A stretch of 64,000 bases of DNA from Thermoanaerobaculia bacterium (GTDB taxonomy: Bacteria; Acidobacteriota; Thermoanaerobaculia; Multivoradales; JAGPDF01): positions 1 to 64,000 of the forward strand of contig JAGPDF010000021.1 of the NCBI GenBank assembly GCA_018057705.1, in the 5' to 3' direction. A program made the position numbers and the translations under genes. The first letter of the stretch is position 1. The number at the start of each line of letters is the position of its first letter. Shown piece after piece: positions 48,606 to 59,510 of this stretch. The notes beneath the pieces were generated by a model. That model was not told the origin of the DNA, searched no databases, and worked only from the letters and a program-made list of their open reading frames with translations.

Positions 48606-50054
48606 TTAGAGCGTTCCCAGGGCTCGTTCGATCCAGGCCAGGAACGGACCGGGGAAGGCGCCCAGGGCGAGGGTGCCGGCGGCTGCGAGAACCGCCGCCA
48701 TCTGGCCGCCGAAATCGAGCTTCAGGCTGCCGGGGCTCGCGACCTCGTCGCGCATGTAGAGCATGTAGATGACGCGCAGGTAGAAGACCACACCGATGAG
48801 GCTCGCGAGAATGCCGACGATCGCCAGCGCCAGGTTCCCGTTCTGGATGGCGTGGGCGAAGATCAGGTACTTCGCGACGAAGCCGGCCGTCGGCGGAATC
48901 CCGCCGAGGGAGAGCATGCAGACCGCCATGCAGGCCGCAGCCACCGGGAACCGGAAGGCCCAGCCCGAGAGATTGGCGATTGCATGCTGTTCGCCGGGCT
49001 TGGCGTAGAGCATCGAAACCAGGACGAAGGCGCCGCCGTTCATCAGGGTGTAGGAGACGAGGTAGACCAGCATCGGCCGCCAGCTCGCGGCGCCGGGCGA
49101 AGCCAGCGGAATCAGGAGATAGCCCATGTGGGCGATTCCGGAGTAGGCCAGCATCCGCTTGATGTCGCGCTGCGCGAGGGCGAAGAGATTCCCCACCAGC
49201 ATCGAGGCGATGGCGAGGACGCTCACCAGCTTCACCCAGTCGCCGGCCGTGGGCGACGACGTCGCCAGGATGACGAGGCGGGCGAGCACGACCGCGGAGG
49301 CGGCCTTCGGAGCCACCGACAGGAAGGCGACGAACGGCGAGGGCGCGCCCTGGTAGACGTCGGGTGCCCAGGCATGGAAGGGCACCAAGCCGAGCTTGAA
49401 CCCGAAGCCGCAGACGAGCAGCAGGAAGCCGAGGAAGACCAGCGCGGGGGATCCGGCTCCCGCCGAGAGCGCCGCGGAGATTCCGGCGAGCGTCGTCGAG
49501 CCGGTCTCGCCGTAGACGAGTGCGGCGCCGTAGAGCACGAAGGAGCTGACGAGCGCGCCCATGAGGAAGTACTTGATCGCGGCCTCGGAAGAGACCGCTT
49601 CCCGGCGATGGAAAGCCGCGAGTCCGTAGAGCGCCACCGAGAGGAGCTCCAGGGCCACGAAGATCATCACGAGCTCGACGCTGCGCACCAGGAGCAAGAG
49701 GCCCGTGGCGCACCAGAGCAGGAGCGCCGGATATTCGCCGAACAGGAGGCGCTCGCGCTTGAGATAGCCCTGGGCCGAGAGCAGGCCGATGGCCGTCGCC
49801 AGGAGGATGGTCTGCGAGAAAGCGCCGGTGAGCGCGGTCGACTCGATCAGGTCGTGGAAATAGAGACCGGCCGGCTGTTGCGCGAGGAGGGCCGCAGCCG
49901 CCGCGACGCCGGCCAGGGCCAGGCCGTTGAAGGCCGGTCGCAGCCGGGGAGTGAAGGCCTCGAGCAGCAGAATCAGGGAGCCGACCCCGGTCAGCACGAT
50001 CTCGGGGAGGATCGACAGCCAGTCGCCCTGCGGCAACGCGAAGATCGTGTTCAT
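48606..50054 (-). CDS. nuoN: NADH-quinone oxidoreductase subunit N
   Basis: This is an antiporter-like membrane subunit of complex I with about 14 predicted helices. The proton-channel helices with conserved charged residues are present (YFLMGALVSSFVLYGAALVYG and RDIKRMLAYSGIAHMGYLLI). It has 482 aa and is the last gene of the nuo operon, overlapping nuoM by 4 bases. A 101-base spacer with a possible weak hairpin follows before the pseudopilin gene. Confidence 0.95.
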   Translation of the reverse strand: MNTIFALPQGDWLSILPEIVLTGVGSLILLLEAFTPRLRPAFNGLALAGVAAAAALLAQQPAGLYFHDLIESTALTGAFSQTILLATAIGLLSAQGYLKRERLLFGEYPALLLWCATGLLLLVRSVELVMIFVALELLSVALYGLAAFHRREAVSSEAAIKYFLMGALVSSFVLYGAALVYGETGSTTLAGISAALSAGAGSPALVFLGFLLLVCGFGFKLGLVPFHAWAPDVYQGAPSPFVAFLSVAPKAASAVVLARLVILATSSPTAGDWVKLVSVLAIASMLVGNLFALAQRDIKRMLAYSGIAHMGYLLIPLASPGAASWRPMLVYLVSYTLMNGGAFVLVSMLYAKPGEQHAIANLSGWAFRFPVAAACMAVCMLSLGGIPPTAGFVAKYLIFAHAIQNGNLALAIVGILASLIGVVFYLRVIYMLYMRDEVASPGSLKLDFGGQMAAVLAAAGTLALGAFPGPFLAWIERALGTL

Positions 50055-51721
50055 CGCGCGCTCCCGGATCCCGCCGGCGGTGTGCCCGCGGCGAAGGTCG
50101 CGGCCGGCGCGCCCGTTGCGCGCGTTGCGGACATTGCGGTCGCCGCCGCCGGCAGGGACAGCGTCACCGCTCCCGGAGGACCGGCCGCCATCTGAGCGCG
50201 GTAGGTTGCGAGCACGGTGCTCAACGCCGGGCGGCTCGGTTCGAGGAAGCGGCCCGGAGCGACGCCGATCCAGAGCATCAGGATGCAGAGCGGCAACAGG
50301 GTCAGGACCTCGCGCGTGTCGAGATCCTTGAGCGACCGGTTCTCGTCCCTGGTGATCGGTCCCCAGATCGTCTCCTGGAGCATCTTCAGGAGGTAGACCG
50401 CCGCGAGCACGACTCCGAAGGTGGCGATGCCTGTCGCCCAGAGAAGTCCGCCTTGCCAGGCGCCGATGAGGATCATGAACTCGCCGACGAATCCGTTGAG
50501 CGCCGGCAGGCCGACCGAAGCCAGGGTGGCGAAGACGAGCATGACGGCGAACCAGGGGATGGTTTTCGCGAGACCGCCGAACTCCTCGAACTTCTTGGTG
50601 TGGCGGCGGTCATAGAGCATCCCGACGAGCAGGAAGAGGGCGCCGGTCGAGAGACCGTGGTTGACCATCTGGAGCAGGGCGCCCTGCCATGCGATCTCGT
50701 TGAAAGCGAAGAGGCCGAGCATGACGAAGCCCAGGTGGGCGATCGAGGAGTAGGCGACCAGCTTCTTCATGTCGATCTGCGCCCAGGCGACCAGCGCGCC
50801 GTAGACGATGCCGACCAGCGCGAGGCCGACGACCCAGGGTGCGAGCTGGGTCGCGGCCTGGGGAAAGAACGGGATCGCGAAGCGCAGGAAGCCGTAGGTG
50901 CCGAGCTTGAGCAGGACGCCGGCCAGGATCACCGAGCCGCCCGTGGGGGCCTCGACATGGGCGTCGGGCAGCCAGGTATGGAACGGAAACATCGGCACCT
51001 TGATTGCAAACGCCAGGGCGAAGGCGCCGAACAGCCAGAGCTGCTGGTCGAGAGGGAACTGCAGCTGCAGCAGGTCTTCGTAACGGAAGCTCCAGACGCC
51101 CGTCAGCTTGCCGTAGCTCCAGGCCATCCAGAGGATCCCCAGCAGCATGAGCAGGCTTCCCGCCATGGTGAAGATGAAGAACTTGACCGCGGCATAGACC
51201 CGGCGGTCGCCGCCCCAGATTCCGATGATCAGGTACATCGGGATCAGCATCACTTCCCAGAAGACGTAGAACACCAGCAGGTCGAGCGCGACGAGCGCCC
51301 CCAGCATGCCGGTAGTGAGGAGGAGCATCGACGCAGCGAAACCGGCCCAGTGCCTGGTGATTCCTTTCCAGGAGCCGAGAATGACCAGCGGCAGCAGCAG
51401 GCCGGTCAGCAGGACGAGGGGCAGCGAGATGCCGTCCACACCTACCTCGTAGAGCACCTTGAGCGAGCCGAAATCGAGCCACCGGAGGGTGGCGTCGCGC
51501 GCCACCATCGTGCCGCCGCCCCAGTGGGTGACGGCGAACAGGGCGATGAGCGCGAACTCGACGAGGGCGACGAAAAGGGCATAGAGCTTGACCGTTCGCT
51601 CCCCGGCGCGACCGAGGAAGAGCAGCGGCAGCGCTGCGAGACTCGGGAAGAACACGAACCGGGTGATCGTGTCGCCGAGGAGCAGGTCGAGAAACTCGAG
51701 CGTCATCAGAAGATCATCCAC
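50051..51721 (-). CDS. nuoM: NADH-quinone oxidoreductase subunit M
   Basis: This is the second antiporter-like subunit. Typical features are the VDGISLPLVLLTGLLLPLVI entry, the conserved FWEVMLIPMYLIIGIWGG glutamate helix and the AYSSIAHLGFVMLGLFAF channel helix with the preceding Lys (DMKKLVAYSS). The 556 aa include an Ala/Pro-rich C-terminal tail longer than usual. The start overlaps nuoL by 16 bases. Confidence 0.95.
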   Translation of the reverse strand: MDDLLMTLEFLDLLLGDTITRFVFFPSLAALPLLFLGRAGERTVKLYALFVALVEFALIALFAVTHWGGGTMVARDATLRWLDFGSLKVLYEVGVDGISLPLVLLTGLLLPLVILGSWKGITRHWAGFAASMLLLTTGMLGALVALDLLVFYVFWEVMLIPMYLIIGIWGGDRRVYAAVKFFIFTMAGSLLMLLGILWMAWSYGKLTGVWSFRYEDLLQLQFPLDQQLWLFGAFALAFAIKVPMFPFHTWLPDAHVEAPTGGSVILAGVLLKLGTYGFLRFAIPFFPQAATQLAPWVVGLALVGIVYGALVAWAQIDMKKLVAYSSIAHLGFVMLGLFAFNEIAWQGALLQMVNHGLSTGALFLLVGMLYDRRHTKKFEEFGGLAKTIPWFAVMLVFATLASVGLPALNGFVGEFMILIGAWQGGLLWATGIATFGVVLAAVYLLKMLQETIWGPITRDENRSLKDLDTREVLTLLPLCILMLWIGVAPGRFLEPSRPALSTVLATYRAQMAAGPPGAVTLSLPAAATAMSATRATGAPAATFAAGTPPAGSGSAR

Positions 51722-53643
51722 CAGAAGAGGGCGAGCACTCCGGCAAAGAAATAGAGGGCGTACTGGCGGACGTTGCCCGTGGTGGAGAAGCGTCCGAGGT
51801 CACCCGCCAGCTCCGTGACGAAGGCCAGCACGTGCAGGCCGCCGTCGATGAACACGGAATCGATGACTTTCCAGCAGAACCGCGCCGTCGCCCGGAGCGG
51901 GCGAACCACGAGGCGGTCGTAGATCTCGTCGACGAAATACTTGTTCTCGAGGAGGCGGTAGAGGCGCGGAATGCGTCGCGCCAGCGCTTCGTCGGAGGCC
52001 GTGCCGCGGCCGCCTCCCCATAGCCTCCAGGCGAGCCCCAACCCCGCGGCTGCGGCGGCGATCGACGCGGCGACGAGAATCGCCTCCAGCCCCAGGCCGT
52101 GATGTCCGCCATGGGCCTCGTGCCCAGGGATGGCGACGATGACCGGAGCCAGGAATCCTCCGAGCCAGTCGAGGTGGGTGAACGGGATCTTGCCGGCGTA
52201 GCCGGCGAGGGCCGCTCCGGCCGCGAGGATGACGAGCGGAGCCACCATGACGGCGGGCGATTCGTGGAGGTGATGCTCCTGCTCGTGCGTGCCGCGGAAC
52301 TTGCCGAGGAAGGTCAGGCAGAGCAGTCGCAGCATGTAGCAGGCGGTCAGGGCCGCGGTCGCGAGCCCGACGATCCAGAGCACCGGCGACTTCTCGAAAG
52401 CGCCGCCGAGGATGGCGTCCTTGCTGAAGAAGCCGGCGAGGAGCGGAACTCCGGAGATCGCGAGCGTTCCGACGAGGAAGGTGCGATAGGTCCAGGGCAG
52501 CTGCTTCCTGAGGCCGCCCATCTTGCGCATGTCCTGCTCGCCGCCCATGGCGTGGATCACCGAGCCGGAGCCGAGGAAGAGCAGCGCCTTGAAGAAGGCG
52601 TGCGTGGCGAGGTGGAAGATCGCCGCGACGTAGGCGCCGACGCCGGCGGCCAGGAACATGTATCCGAGCTGCGACACGGTCGAATAGGCGAGGACCTTCT
52701 TGATGTCGTTCTGCGCGATGCCGATCGTGGCGGCGAAGATCGCGGTCGCCGCACCGACGATCGCTACGAAAAGCATGATCGACGGCGCGAGCTGATAGAT
52801 GAGGTTGGTGCGGACGACCATGTAGACGCCGGCCGTGACCATCGTCGCCGCATGGATGAGGGCCGATACCGGCGTCGGGCCGGCCATCGCATCCGGCAAC
52901 CAGACGTAGAGCGGAATCTGCGCGCTCTTGCCCATGGCGCCGATGAACAGGAAGAGGGCGATGAAGCTGGCGAGCGAGAGGCCGAGCGCGAAAGGCGCCT
53001 CGAGGGCGGAGACGTCGGCCAGGATCGCGGTGTTGACGCCCTTGAAATTGAGCGTTCCGAACTGGCTGAAGATCGCGAACAGGCCGACCAGGAAGGCGAA
53101 GTCGCCGATCCGGTTGACGATGAAAGCCTTGCGTCCGGCCTGGGGCGGGAAGTCCTGGTCGAAATAGAAGCCGATCAGCAGGTAGGAGCAGAGACCGACG
53201 CCCTCCCAGCCGACGAACATCACCAGGTAGTTGTCGCCGAGAATCAGGAGCAACATGGCGCCCATGAACAGGTTCAGATAGGAGAAGTAGCGCCGGTAGC
53301 CCTCTTCGTGGGCCATGTAGCCGACCGAGTAGACGTGGATGAGGAAACCCACGAAGGTGACCACGAAGAGCATCACGGCCGAGAGCGGATCGAGCAGGAA
53401 GGCGATGTCGATCTTCAGGGAACCGGCGGTCCAGGGATAGAGGAGCTGCTCGTAGGGCGCGTGGCCGGGCCGGCCGAGGAACTCGGCGAGGCAGGCGAGC
53501 GCGACGAGCAGCGACAGGCCGGGGGCGCCGACGCCGATCGCGGTCGCGAGCGACTTGTGGCGATTCCTGACGAGGAGGCCGTTCACGGCCGCACCGAGGA
53601 AGGGCAGCGCCGGGATCAGCCAGAGATAGTCGAGAGCTCTCAT
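51706..53643 (-). CDS. nuoL: NADH-quinone oxidoreductase subunit L
   Basis: This is the distal antiporter-like subunit that also forms the long lateral helix. Key blocks are MLFVVTFVGFLIHVYSVGYM, MFVGWEGVGLCSYLLIGFYF, QIPLYVWLPDAMAGPTPVSALIHAATMVTAGVY and NDIKKVLAYSTVSQLGYMFLA. The C-terminal helix carries the piston helix region. 645 aa, start ATG 53643, 4 bases after the nuoK stop. Confidence 0.96.
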   Translation of the reverse strand: MRALDYLWLIPALPFLGAAVNGLLVRNRHKSLATAIGVGAPGLSLLVALACLAEFLGRPGHAPYEQLLYPWTAGSLKIDIAFLLDPLSAVMLFVVTFVGFLIHVYSVGYMAHEEGYRRYFSYLNLFMGAMLLLILGDNYLVMFVGWEGVGLCSYLLIGFYFDQDFPPQAGRKAFIVNRIGDFAFLVGLFAIFSQFGTLNFKGVNTAILADVSALEAPFALGLSLASFIALFLFIGAMGKSAQIPLYVWLPDAMAGPTPVSALIHAATMVTAGVYMVVRTNLIYQLAPSIMLFVAIVGAATAIFAATIGIAQNDIKKVLAYSTVSQLGYMFLAAGVGAYVAAIFHLATHAFFKALLFLGSGSVIHAMGGEQDMRKMGGLRKQLPWTYRTFLVGTLAISGVPLLAGFFSKDAILGGAFEKSPVLWIVGLATAALTACYMLRLLCLTFLGKFRGTHEQEHHLHESPAVMVAPLVILAAGAALAGYAGKIPFTHLDWLGGFLAPVIVAIPGHEAHGGHHGLGLEAILVAASIAAAAAGLGLAWRLWGGGRGTASDEALARRIPRLYRLLENKYFVDEIYDRLVVRPLRATARFCWKVIDSVFIDGGLHVLAFVTELAGDLGRFSTTGNVRQYALYFFAGVLALFWWMIF

Positions 53644-53647
53644 CGTC

Positions 53648-53956
53648 TCACCATCGGAGTCGATTCAGGCGATTGACGTCGATCGTATGCCGGAGCCGAT
53701 AGATGCTGATGAACAGGCCCAGGCCCACGGCGGCCTCGGCGGCGGCGACGGCGAGCGCGAAGAAGACGAACATCTGCCCGGCGCTGTCGCCATGGATGCG
53801 CGAGTAGGCGACGAGCGTCAGGTTGGCTGCATTCAACATGAGCTCGATCGAGAGGAAGATCGCGATGCCGCTGCGACGAGTGAGGGCGCCGAAGGTCCCG
53901 ATGCAGAAGAGCACCGCGGCCAGCACCAGGAACCAGGCAATGGGAATCGTCGTCAT
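53648..53956 (-). CDS. nuoK: NADH-quinone oxidoreductase subunit K
   Basis: This is a three-helix subunit of 102 aa. The two conserved membrane glutamates for proton transfer are in FLSIELMLNAANLTLVAY and FALAVAAAEAAVGLGLFI. It overlaps nuoJ by 4 bases (ATG 53956). Confidence 0.95.
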   Translation of the reverse strand: MTTIPIAWFLVLAAVLFCIGTFGALTRRSGIAIFLSIELMLNAANLTLVAYSRIHGDSAGQMFVFFALAVAAAEAAVGLGLFISIYRLRHTIDVNRLNRLRW

Positions 53957-54510
53957 CGCGGCTCTCCCTGCTGCTCCGGCGCGGACTCGTCAGAAGAGCC
54001 CTGCGGAGCCGCGGGTTCCGCCTTCTGGGCGACCCAGCTCGCGGCGACGACCGCCACCAGCAGCAGCAGTCCGATCATCTCGAAGGGCAGGATGTAGATG
54101 CTGAAGAGCTCGCGCGCGATCTTCACCAGCGAGGTGGTCTCGGAGTCGAGGGGCGCAACAGTCGCGCCGGAGTAGGCCACCCAGAAGAGGCGGACCAGGG
54201 CTCCGGCGAAGACCACCGCGCAGATCCCCGCCGCGACGAGCATGCCGCTCACCCGGGTCACCGCCGCACGCTCGCGCTGCACGTTGAGCAGCATGATGAC
54301 GAAGAGGAAGAGCACCAGGATCGCGCCGGTGTAGAGCAGGATCTGGAGCGCCGCGAGGAAGGGCGATCCGAGCATGATGAAGAGCCCGGCCGTGGCGACG
54401 AGCGTCACGACGAGGCTCATGGTGGAGAAGACCGGATTGCGGTGCAGGACGACCACGATCGCCGAGCTGACCGCAGCGACTGCCAGGATTACGAAGACGG
54501 CGAGCAGCAT
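53953..54510 (-). CDS. nuoJ: NADH-quinone oxidoreductase subunit J
   Basis: This is a five-helix subunit. Conserved TM3 has the YTGAILVLFLFVIMLLNV pi-bulge motif. The 185 aa include a polar C-terminus. It starts 2 bases after the nuoH stop, so no nuoI is encoded between nuoH and nuoJ, unlike the usual order. Confidence 0.94.
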   Translation of the reverse strand: MLLAVFVILAVAAVSSAIVVVLHRNPVFSTMSLVVTLVATAGLFIMLGSPFLAALQILLYTGAILVLFLFVIMLLNVQRERAAVTRVSGMLVAAGICAVVFAGALVRLFWVAYSGATVAPLDSETTSLVKIARELFSIYILPFEMIGLLLLVAVVAASWVAQKAEPAAPQGSSDESAPEQQGEPR

Positions 54511-54512
54511 CG

Positions 54513-55610
54513 TCAGATCTTTCCGGCGACGGCGAGCGCGGCCACGACGACGAAGTTGAGGAGCGCGAGAGGCAGGAGCACCTTCCAGCCCAGGTGCATG
54601 AGTTGATCGTAGCGGAAACGCGGGAAGGTCCAGCGCACCCAGATGAAGAAGAAGAGCGCCATGTAGGTCTTCACCAGCAGGACGGAGAAGCCGAAGATCG
54701 CCGTGCCCAGTCCCGGGCCGAGGAGCGGGCCGAGAACGGGAAGCGTCGCGATCCAGGCGCCGGCCGCGGCGGCGTCGACGCCGGGCACGGACCAGCCGCC
54801 GAAGTAGAGCGTGGCTCCGAGGGCCGACAGGATCGCCATCGACTGGTACTCGCCCATGTAGAAGAGCGCCATGCGGAGGCCGCCGTATTCGGTGTGGTAG
54901 CCGGCGACGAGCTCGGACTCCGCTTCCGGCAGGTCGAACGGGAGTCGGTTGGTCTCGGCGAAGGCCGCCACCAGGAAGACCAGGAAACCCAACGGCTGCA
55001 GGAAGATGTTCCAGGCCGGCAGGAAGCCGAAGAGCGTGCCGGCGATCTGGTGATCGACGACGCGCGAGAGGTTCAACGAGCCGGCCGGAATGAGCGCGGC
55101 CAGCACCGCCACCGTCAGCGCGAGCTCATAGCTCACCATCTGGGCCGAGGCGCGGATGCCGCCCATCATCGACCATTTGCTGTTCGAGCTGTAACCGGCG
55201 AGAACGAGGCCGTAGACCCCGAGGCTGGACAGGGCCAGGAAGAGGAGCATCCCGGCGTCGGAGTCGATCACCACCAGCGGGAAGGAGTGGCCCGCGACGG
55301 TGACCTCGGGACCGAAAGGAATCACCAGGTAGGTGAGGAGCGAGGCGACGAAACCGACGGTGGGGGCGAGGATGAAGAGCGTCTTGTCGGCGCCCGCCGG
55401 GTTGATGTCCTCCTTGAAGATGAACTTGAGGACGTCGGCGATCGCCTGGAAGAGCCCGAGCGGGCCGAGCCGGTTCGGGCCGAGGCGATCCTGCATGAAT
55501 GCGGGCGCCCGGCGCTCGAGCCAGAGCATGATCGGCGTCACGTTGATCAACGCGAAGAGCCACAGGCCGGTCATGGCCAGGGCGGCGACGACAGTCGGAG
55601 TGAAGACCAC
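54513..55610 (-). CDS. nuoH: NADH-quinone oxidoreductase subunit H
   Basis: This is the quinone-channel membrane subunit. Conserved motifs include LWLERRAPAFMQDRLGPNRLGPLGLFQAIADVLKF, the AAFAETNRLPFDLPEAESELVAGYHTEY loop and GYSSNSKWSMMGGIRASAQMVSYE. I start at GTG 55610 (VVFTPTVVAALAMTG), with GGGAG upstream; 365 aa. The frame is open further upstream inside nuoG, but that is not NuoH-like. Confidence 0.95.
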   Translation of the reverse strand: MVFTPTVVAALAMTGLWLFALINVTPIMLWLERRAPAFMQDRLGPNRLGPLGLFQAIADVLKFIFKEDINPAGADKTLFILAPTVGFVASLLTYLVIPFGPEVTVAGHSFPLVVIDSDAGMLLFLALSSLGVYGLVLAGYSSNSKWSMMGGIRASAQMVSYELALTVAVLAALIPAGSLNLSRVVDHQIAGTLFGFLPAWNIFLQPLGFLVFLVAAFAETNRLPFDLPEAESELVAGYHTEYGGLRMALFYMGEYQSMAILSALGATLYFGGWSVPGVDAAAAGAWIATLPVLGPLLGPGLGTAIFGFSVLLVKTYMALFFFIWVRWTFPRFRYDQLMHLGWKVLLPLALLNFVVVAALAVAGKI

Positions 55611-55615
55611 GGTCG

Positions 55616-57246
55616 TTACGCTCCCGCCCCTGCGGGCGCATTCTCGGGGGCTCCCGGCAGGCGGGTGCCTTGCGCTGCAATGTCGCGGAAGCGCAGGCCC
55701 GAGAAGGCCGGAACCTCTTCCGCCATCAGGTCGAACACCGTTGCGGGTGTGACCGTCGACCACTTCGGGTCGAACCGCGACAGGAGATCCGCGAGTGCCT
55801 CGACGCCCGGCCGCACCTGCGGCGGTGCGGGGAAGGCCTGCTCGAAGCGCTGCACGCGCCATTCGGAGTTGACGAAGGTTCCGGCGCGCTCGGCGTGGGT
55901 GGCGACCGGAAGGACGACGTCCGCGACCCGGGCGAGTGGCGAATCGGCCCAACCCATGACCGCCAGGAACTTCGCCTCGCGCAGGCGCTCGACGACTTTG
56001 GGATCGTGGGCGGCGCGCCCGAAGTCGCTGTCGGCGACGAAGATCGCTCCGCACTTGGCCGCGCCACCCGCGAGCAGCAGGTCCTCGCTGCCGACCGCGC
56101 CGCTCGCGGGCACCAGCCCGGCCAACTCGGCGCCGCGGCGGTTCGGTGCCGCGTCATGCCCGGTGATGCCGCCCTGCAGATTCGGGATCTGTCGTGCCGG
56201 ACCGCTGTCGACCCAGATCGAACGATGCGGCGACTCGACGAAAGCAGCGATCTTGGCGAACAGGAAAGCCTCTTCGGTCGACAGGAAGCCCGAGCCCAGG
56301 AAGGCGATGGCGCCTTCGCTCCTGCGCGAGCGCAGGTTGTGCGCGACGTTGTCGAGCGCTTCCTTCCAGCCGGTCGCAGCGAGAGCGCCGTTGCGGCGAA
56401 TCTGCGGGAAAGCGAGCCGTGGGATCTCGCGGTAGCGCTCGTGCGTGGAACGTCCGTAGTCGCACATCCAGAAGTCGTTGACATCCGGATTCTGGCGCGG
56501 CTTGTAGCGCTTGATCGACCCGTGCTTGTGCTCGAGAGTGATGTTGCAGCCGACGTCGCAGCCGGTGCAGATCGACGGGTTCTTGTCGAGGTACCAGACG
56601 CGCTCGGCGAACCGGAAGCGGGTCGACGTCAGGGCGCCGACCGGGCAGATGTCGACGACGCAGGTCGAGAGCGGGTTGTCGAGCGGCTTGCCGGGGAAGG
56701 TGCCGATCTCCGCATGCGAACCGCGCTCGAAGAAGCCGAGCTCGCTGGTCCCGGAGATCTCCTCGGTGAAGCGCACGCACCTGGTGCACTGGATGCACCG
56801 GTTCATGTTCAGCATCACCGTCGGCCCGAGCGGGATGCGCTCCTTCTCGGGATAGGTCCGCTTCTCTTCGAACCGGAACCGCGAAAAGGCCTGCCCGTGC
56901 TTGTAGGAGTAGTCCTGGAGCCCGCATTCGCCGGCCTGATCGCAGATCGGGCAGTCGAGCGGATGATTGATGAGCAGGAACTCCATGATCGCGCGCTGCG
57001 CCTCTTCTGCGTTGGGGGAGGCGGTGCGGACGACCATGCCGTCCTTCATCACCTGGGTCGAGCAGGCCGCCTGGAGCTTGCCCATGCCTTCGATCTCGAC
57101 CATGCACATGCGGCACTGGCCGACGATCGACAGTCGCGGGTGATAGCAGTAGTGCGGTATCTGGACTCCGACCTTCAGTCCGGCTTCGATCAGGTTGGTC
57201 CCGGCCGGCACCTCGACCGTGCGTCCGTCGATGGTCAAGGTAGGCA

Positions 57247-57247
<1 letters not shown>
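55616..57247 (-). CDS. nuoG: NADH-quinone oxidoreductase subunit G
   Basis: This is the iron-sulfur subunit of the peripheral arm. [2Fe-2S] cysteines are C34, C45, C48 and C62; the His-Cys3 cluster is H95, C99, C102 and C108; the [4Fe-4S] cluster is C151, C154, C157 and C201. An additional C227-x2-C230-x3-C234-x27-C262 matches the distal N7-type cluster of some bacteria. The molybdopterin-like part is much shorter than in E. coli NuoG (543 versus about 910 aa), which is common in short NuoG variants. Start ATG 57247 overlaps the nuoF stop region by one base. Confidence 0.94.
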
Positions 57248-58545
<1,298 letters not shown>

Positions 58546-58547
58546 GG

Positions 58548-59045
58548 TCACTTGAGCTCCCGCACGATCTGGCGGACCCGGTCGGGAGTCAGGTTCTCGT
58601 GGTAGTCGTCGTCGATCATGACCATCGGCGCCGTGTCGCAGGAGCCGAGGCACTCGAACTGGACGTAGGAGCAGCGGCCGTCCGCGGTGACCTGCCCCTC
58701 GGAGACGCCGAGCTCCTGGCCGATCGTTTCGAGGATCTCGCCCGAACCGCGCAGCTGGCAGGAGAGGTTGGTGCAGACGCGGATCCGATGTCGGCCTACG
58801 GGGCGCACGTGGTACATGTCATAGAACGAAACCACTCCTGCGACTCGCGCGACCGGCAATTCCAGCAGGTGGGCGACCGCTTCGATCGCGGCCTCGGGGA
58901 GCCAGCCGCCGTTGGCACGCTGGGCAATGTGCAGGGCCGGCAGGGTCAGGGCTTCCAGGGTTGGATACTTGGGCCGGAGAGCGAGAATCTCTTCGATCGC
59001 GCTTTCGGGCAGGCTTTCGCTCGCTGCTCGTCGGCCGGAGCTCAT
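58548..59045 (-). CDS. nuoE: NADH-quinone oxidoreductase subunit E
   Basis: This is the [2Fe-2S] thioredoxin-like subunit. Cys ligands are in VCTNLSCQLRG and FECLGSC. ALHIAQRANGGWLPEAAIEAVA is the usual N-terminal helix region. 165 aa, two bases upstream of nuoF. Confidence 0.95.
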   Translation of the reverse strand: MSSGRRAASESLPESAIEEILALRPKYPTLEALTLPALHIAQRANGGWLPEAAIEAVAHLLELPVARVAGVVSFYDMYHVRPVGRHRIRVCTNLSCQLRGSGEILETIGQELGVSEGQVTADGRCSYVQFECLGSCDTAPMVMIDDDYHENLTPDRVRQIVRELK

Positions 59046-59432
59046 CTAGTTGCCCCTCTGCGGGCGCAGGTTTTTCGCCACGACGTCGAGCCCGCCCTTT
59101 CGCCAGACATAGGCGTACCCGACGAGGATCAGGCCGAGGAAGGCCATGACCGCCGCGAACAGCGGCCAGCCACCTTCTCGCATGACGACGATCCAGGGGT
59201 AGAGGAAGGCGGCTTCGACGTCGAAAACGACGAAGTCGATGGCGATCAGGAAGAAAGCGATGGAGAGCCGCTTGCGCGAACGGTCGAGGAGCGGCAGGCC
59301 CGACTCATAGGTCGAGAGCTTGACGCGACCCCCGCTGCGACGGCCCGCGAACCAGGAGATGGCCATGAGAAGACAGGCCAGCGCGAAGGCCGCGGTGAAT
59401 GCGACGAGGATGGGAAAGTACGCCTCTGGCAC
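59046..59432 (-). CDS. nuoA: NADH-quinone oxidoreductase subunit A
   Basis: This is a three-helix subunit. The STYESGLPLL loop and FFLIAIDFVVFDVEAAFLYPW, with the conserved acidic residues, are typical. The start is GTG 59432, with AAAGG upstream; 128 aa. It leads the operon but is followed by nuoE, not nuoB: nuoB, nuoC and nuoD are absent. Confidence 0.94.
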   Translation of the reverse strand: MPEAYFPILVAFTAAFALACLLMAISWFAGRRSGGRVKLSTYESGLPLLDRSRKRLSIAFFLIAIDFVVFDVEAAFLYPWIVVMREGGWPLFAAVMAFLGLILVGYAYVWRKGGLDVVAKNLRPQRGN

Positions 59433-59494
59433 GTGCGAAGCCTTTCACAAGCGCTCGGCGGAGAACAAGAGGTCCAGGTCGGGAAATGCTGTGC

Positions 59495-59500
59495 TATAAG
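59495..59500 (+). promoter_or_regulatory. Candidate extended -10 before the glycosyltransferase
   Basis: TGCTATAAG (TGn extended -10) ends 10 bases before GTG 59511, with no Shine-Dalgarno in between. On the opposite strand TATAGC with an upstream TTCACG could serve nuoA, so the two promoters may overlap in this 78-base divergent spacer. Confidence 0.45.
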
Positions 59501-59510
59501 TTGTCGATTC

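Noticed and set aside
54511-54512. A hidden nuoI between nuoJ and nuoH
   Set aside because: Only two bases separate the genes; no ferredoxin-type CxxCxxCxxxCP pattern occurs nearby.
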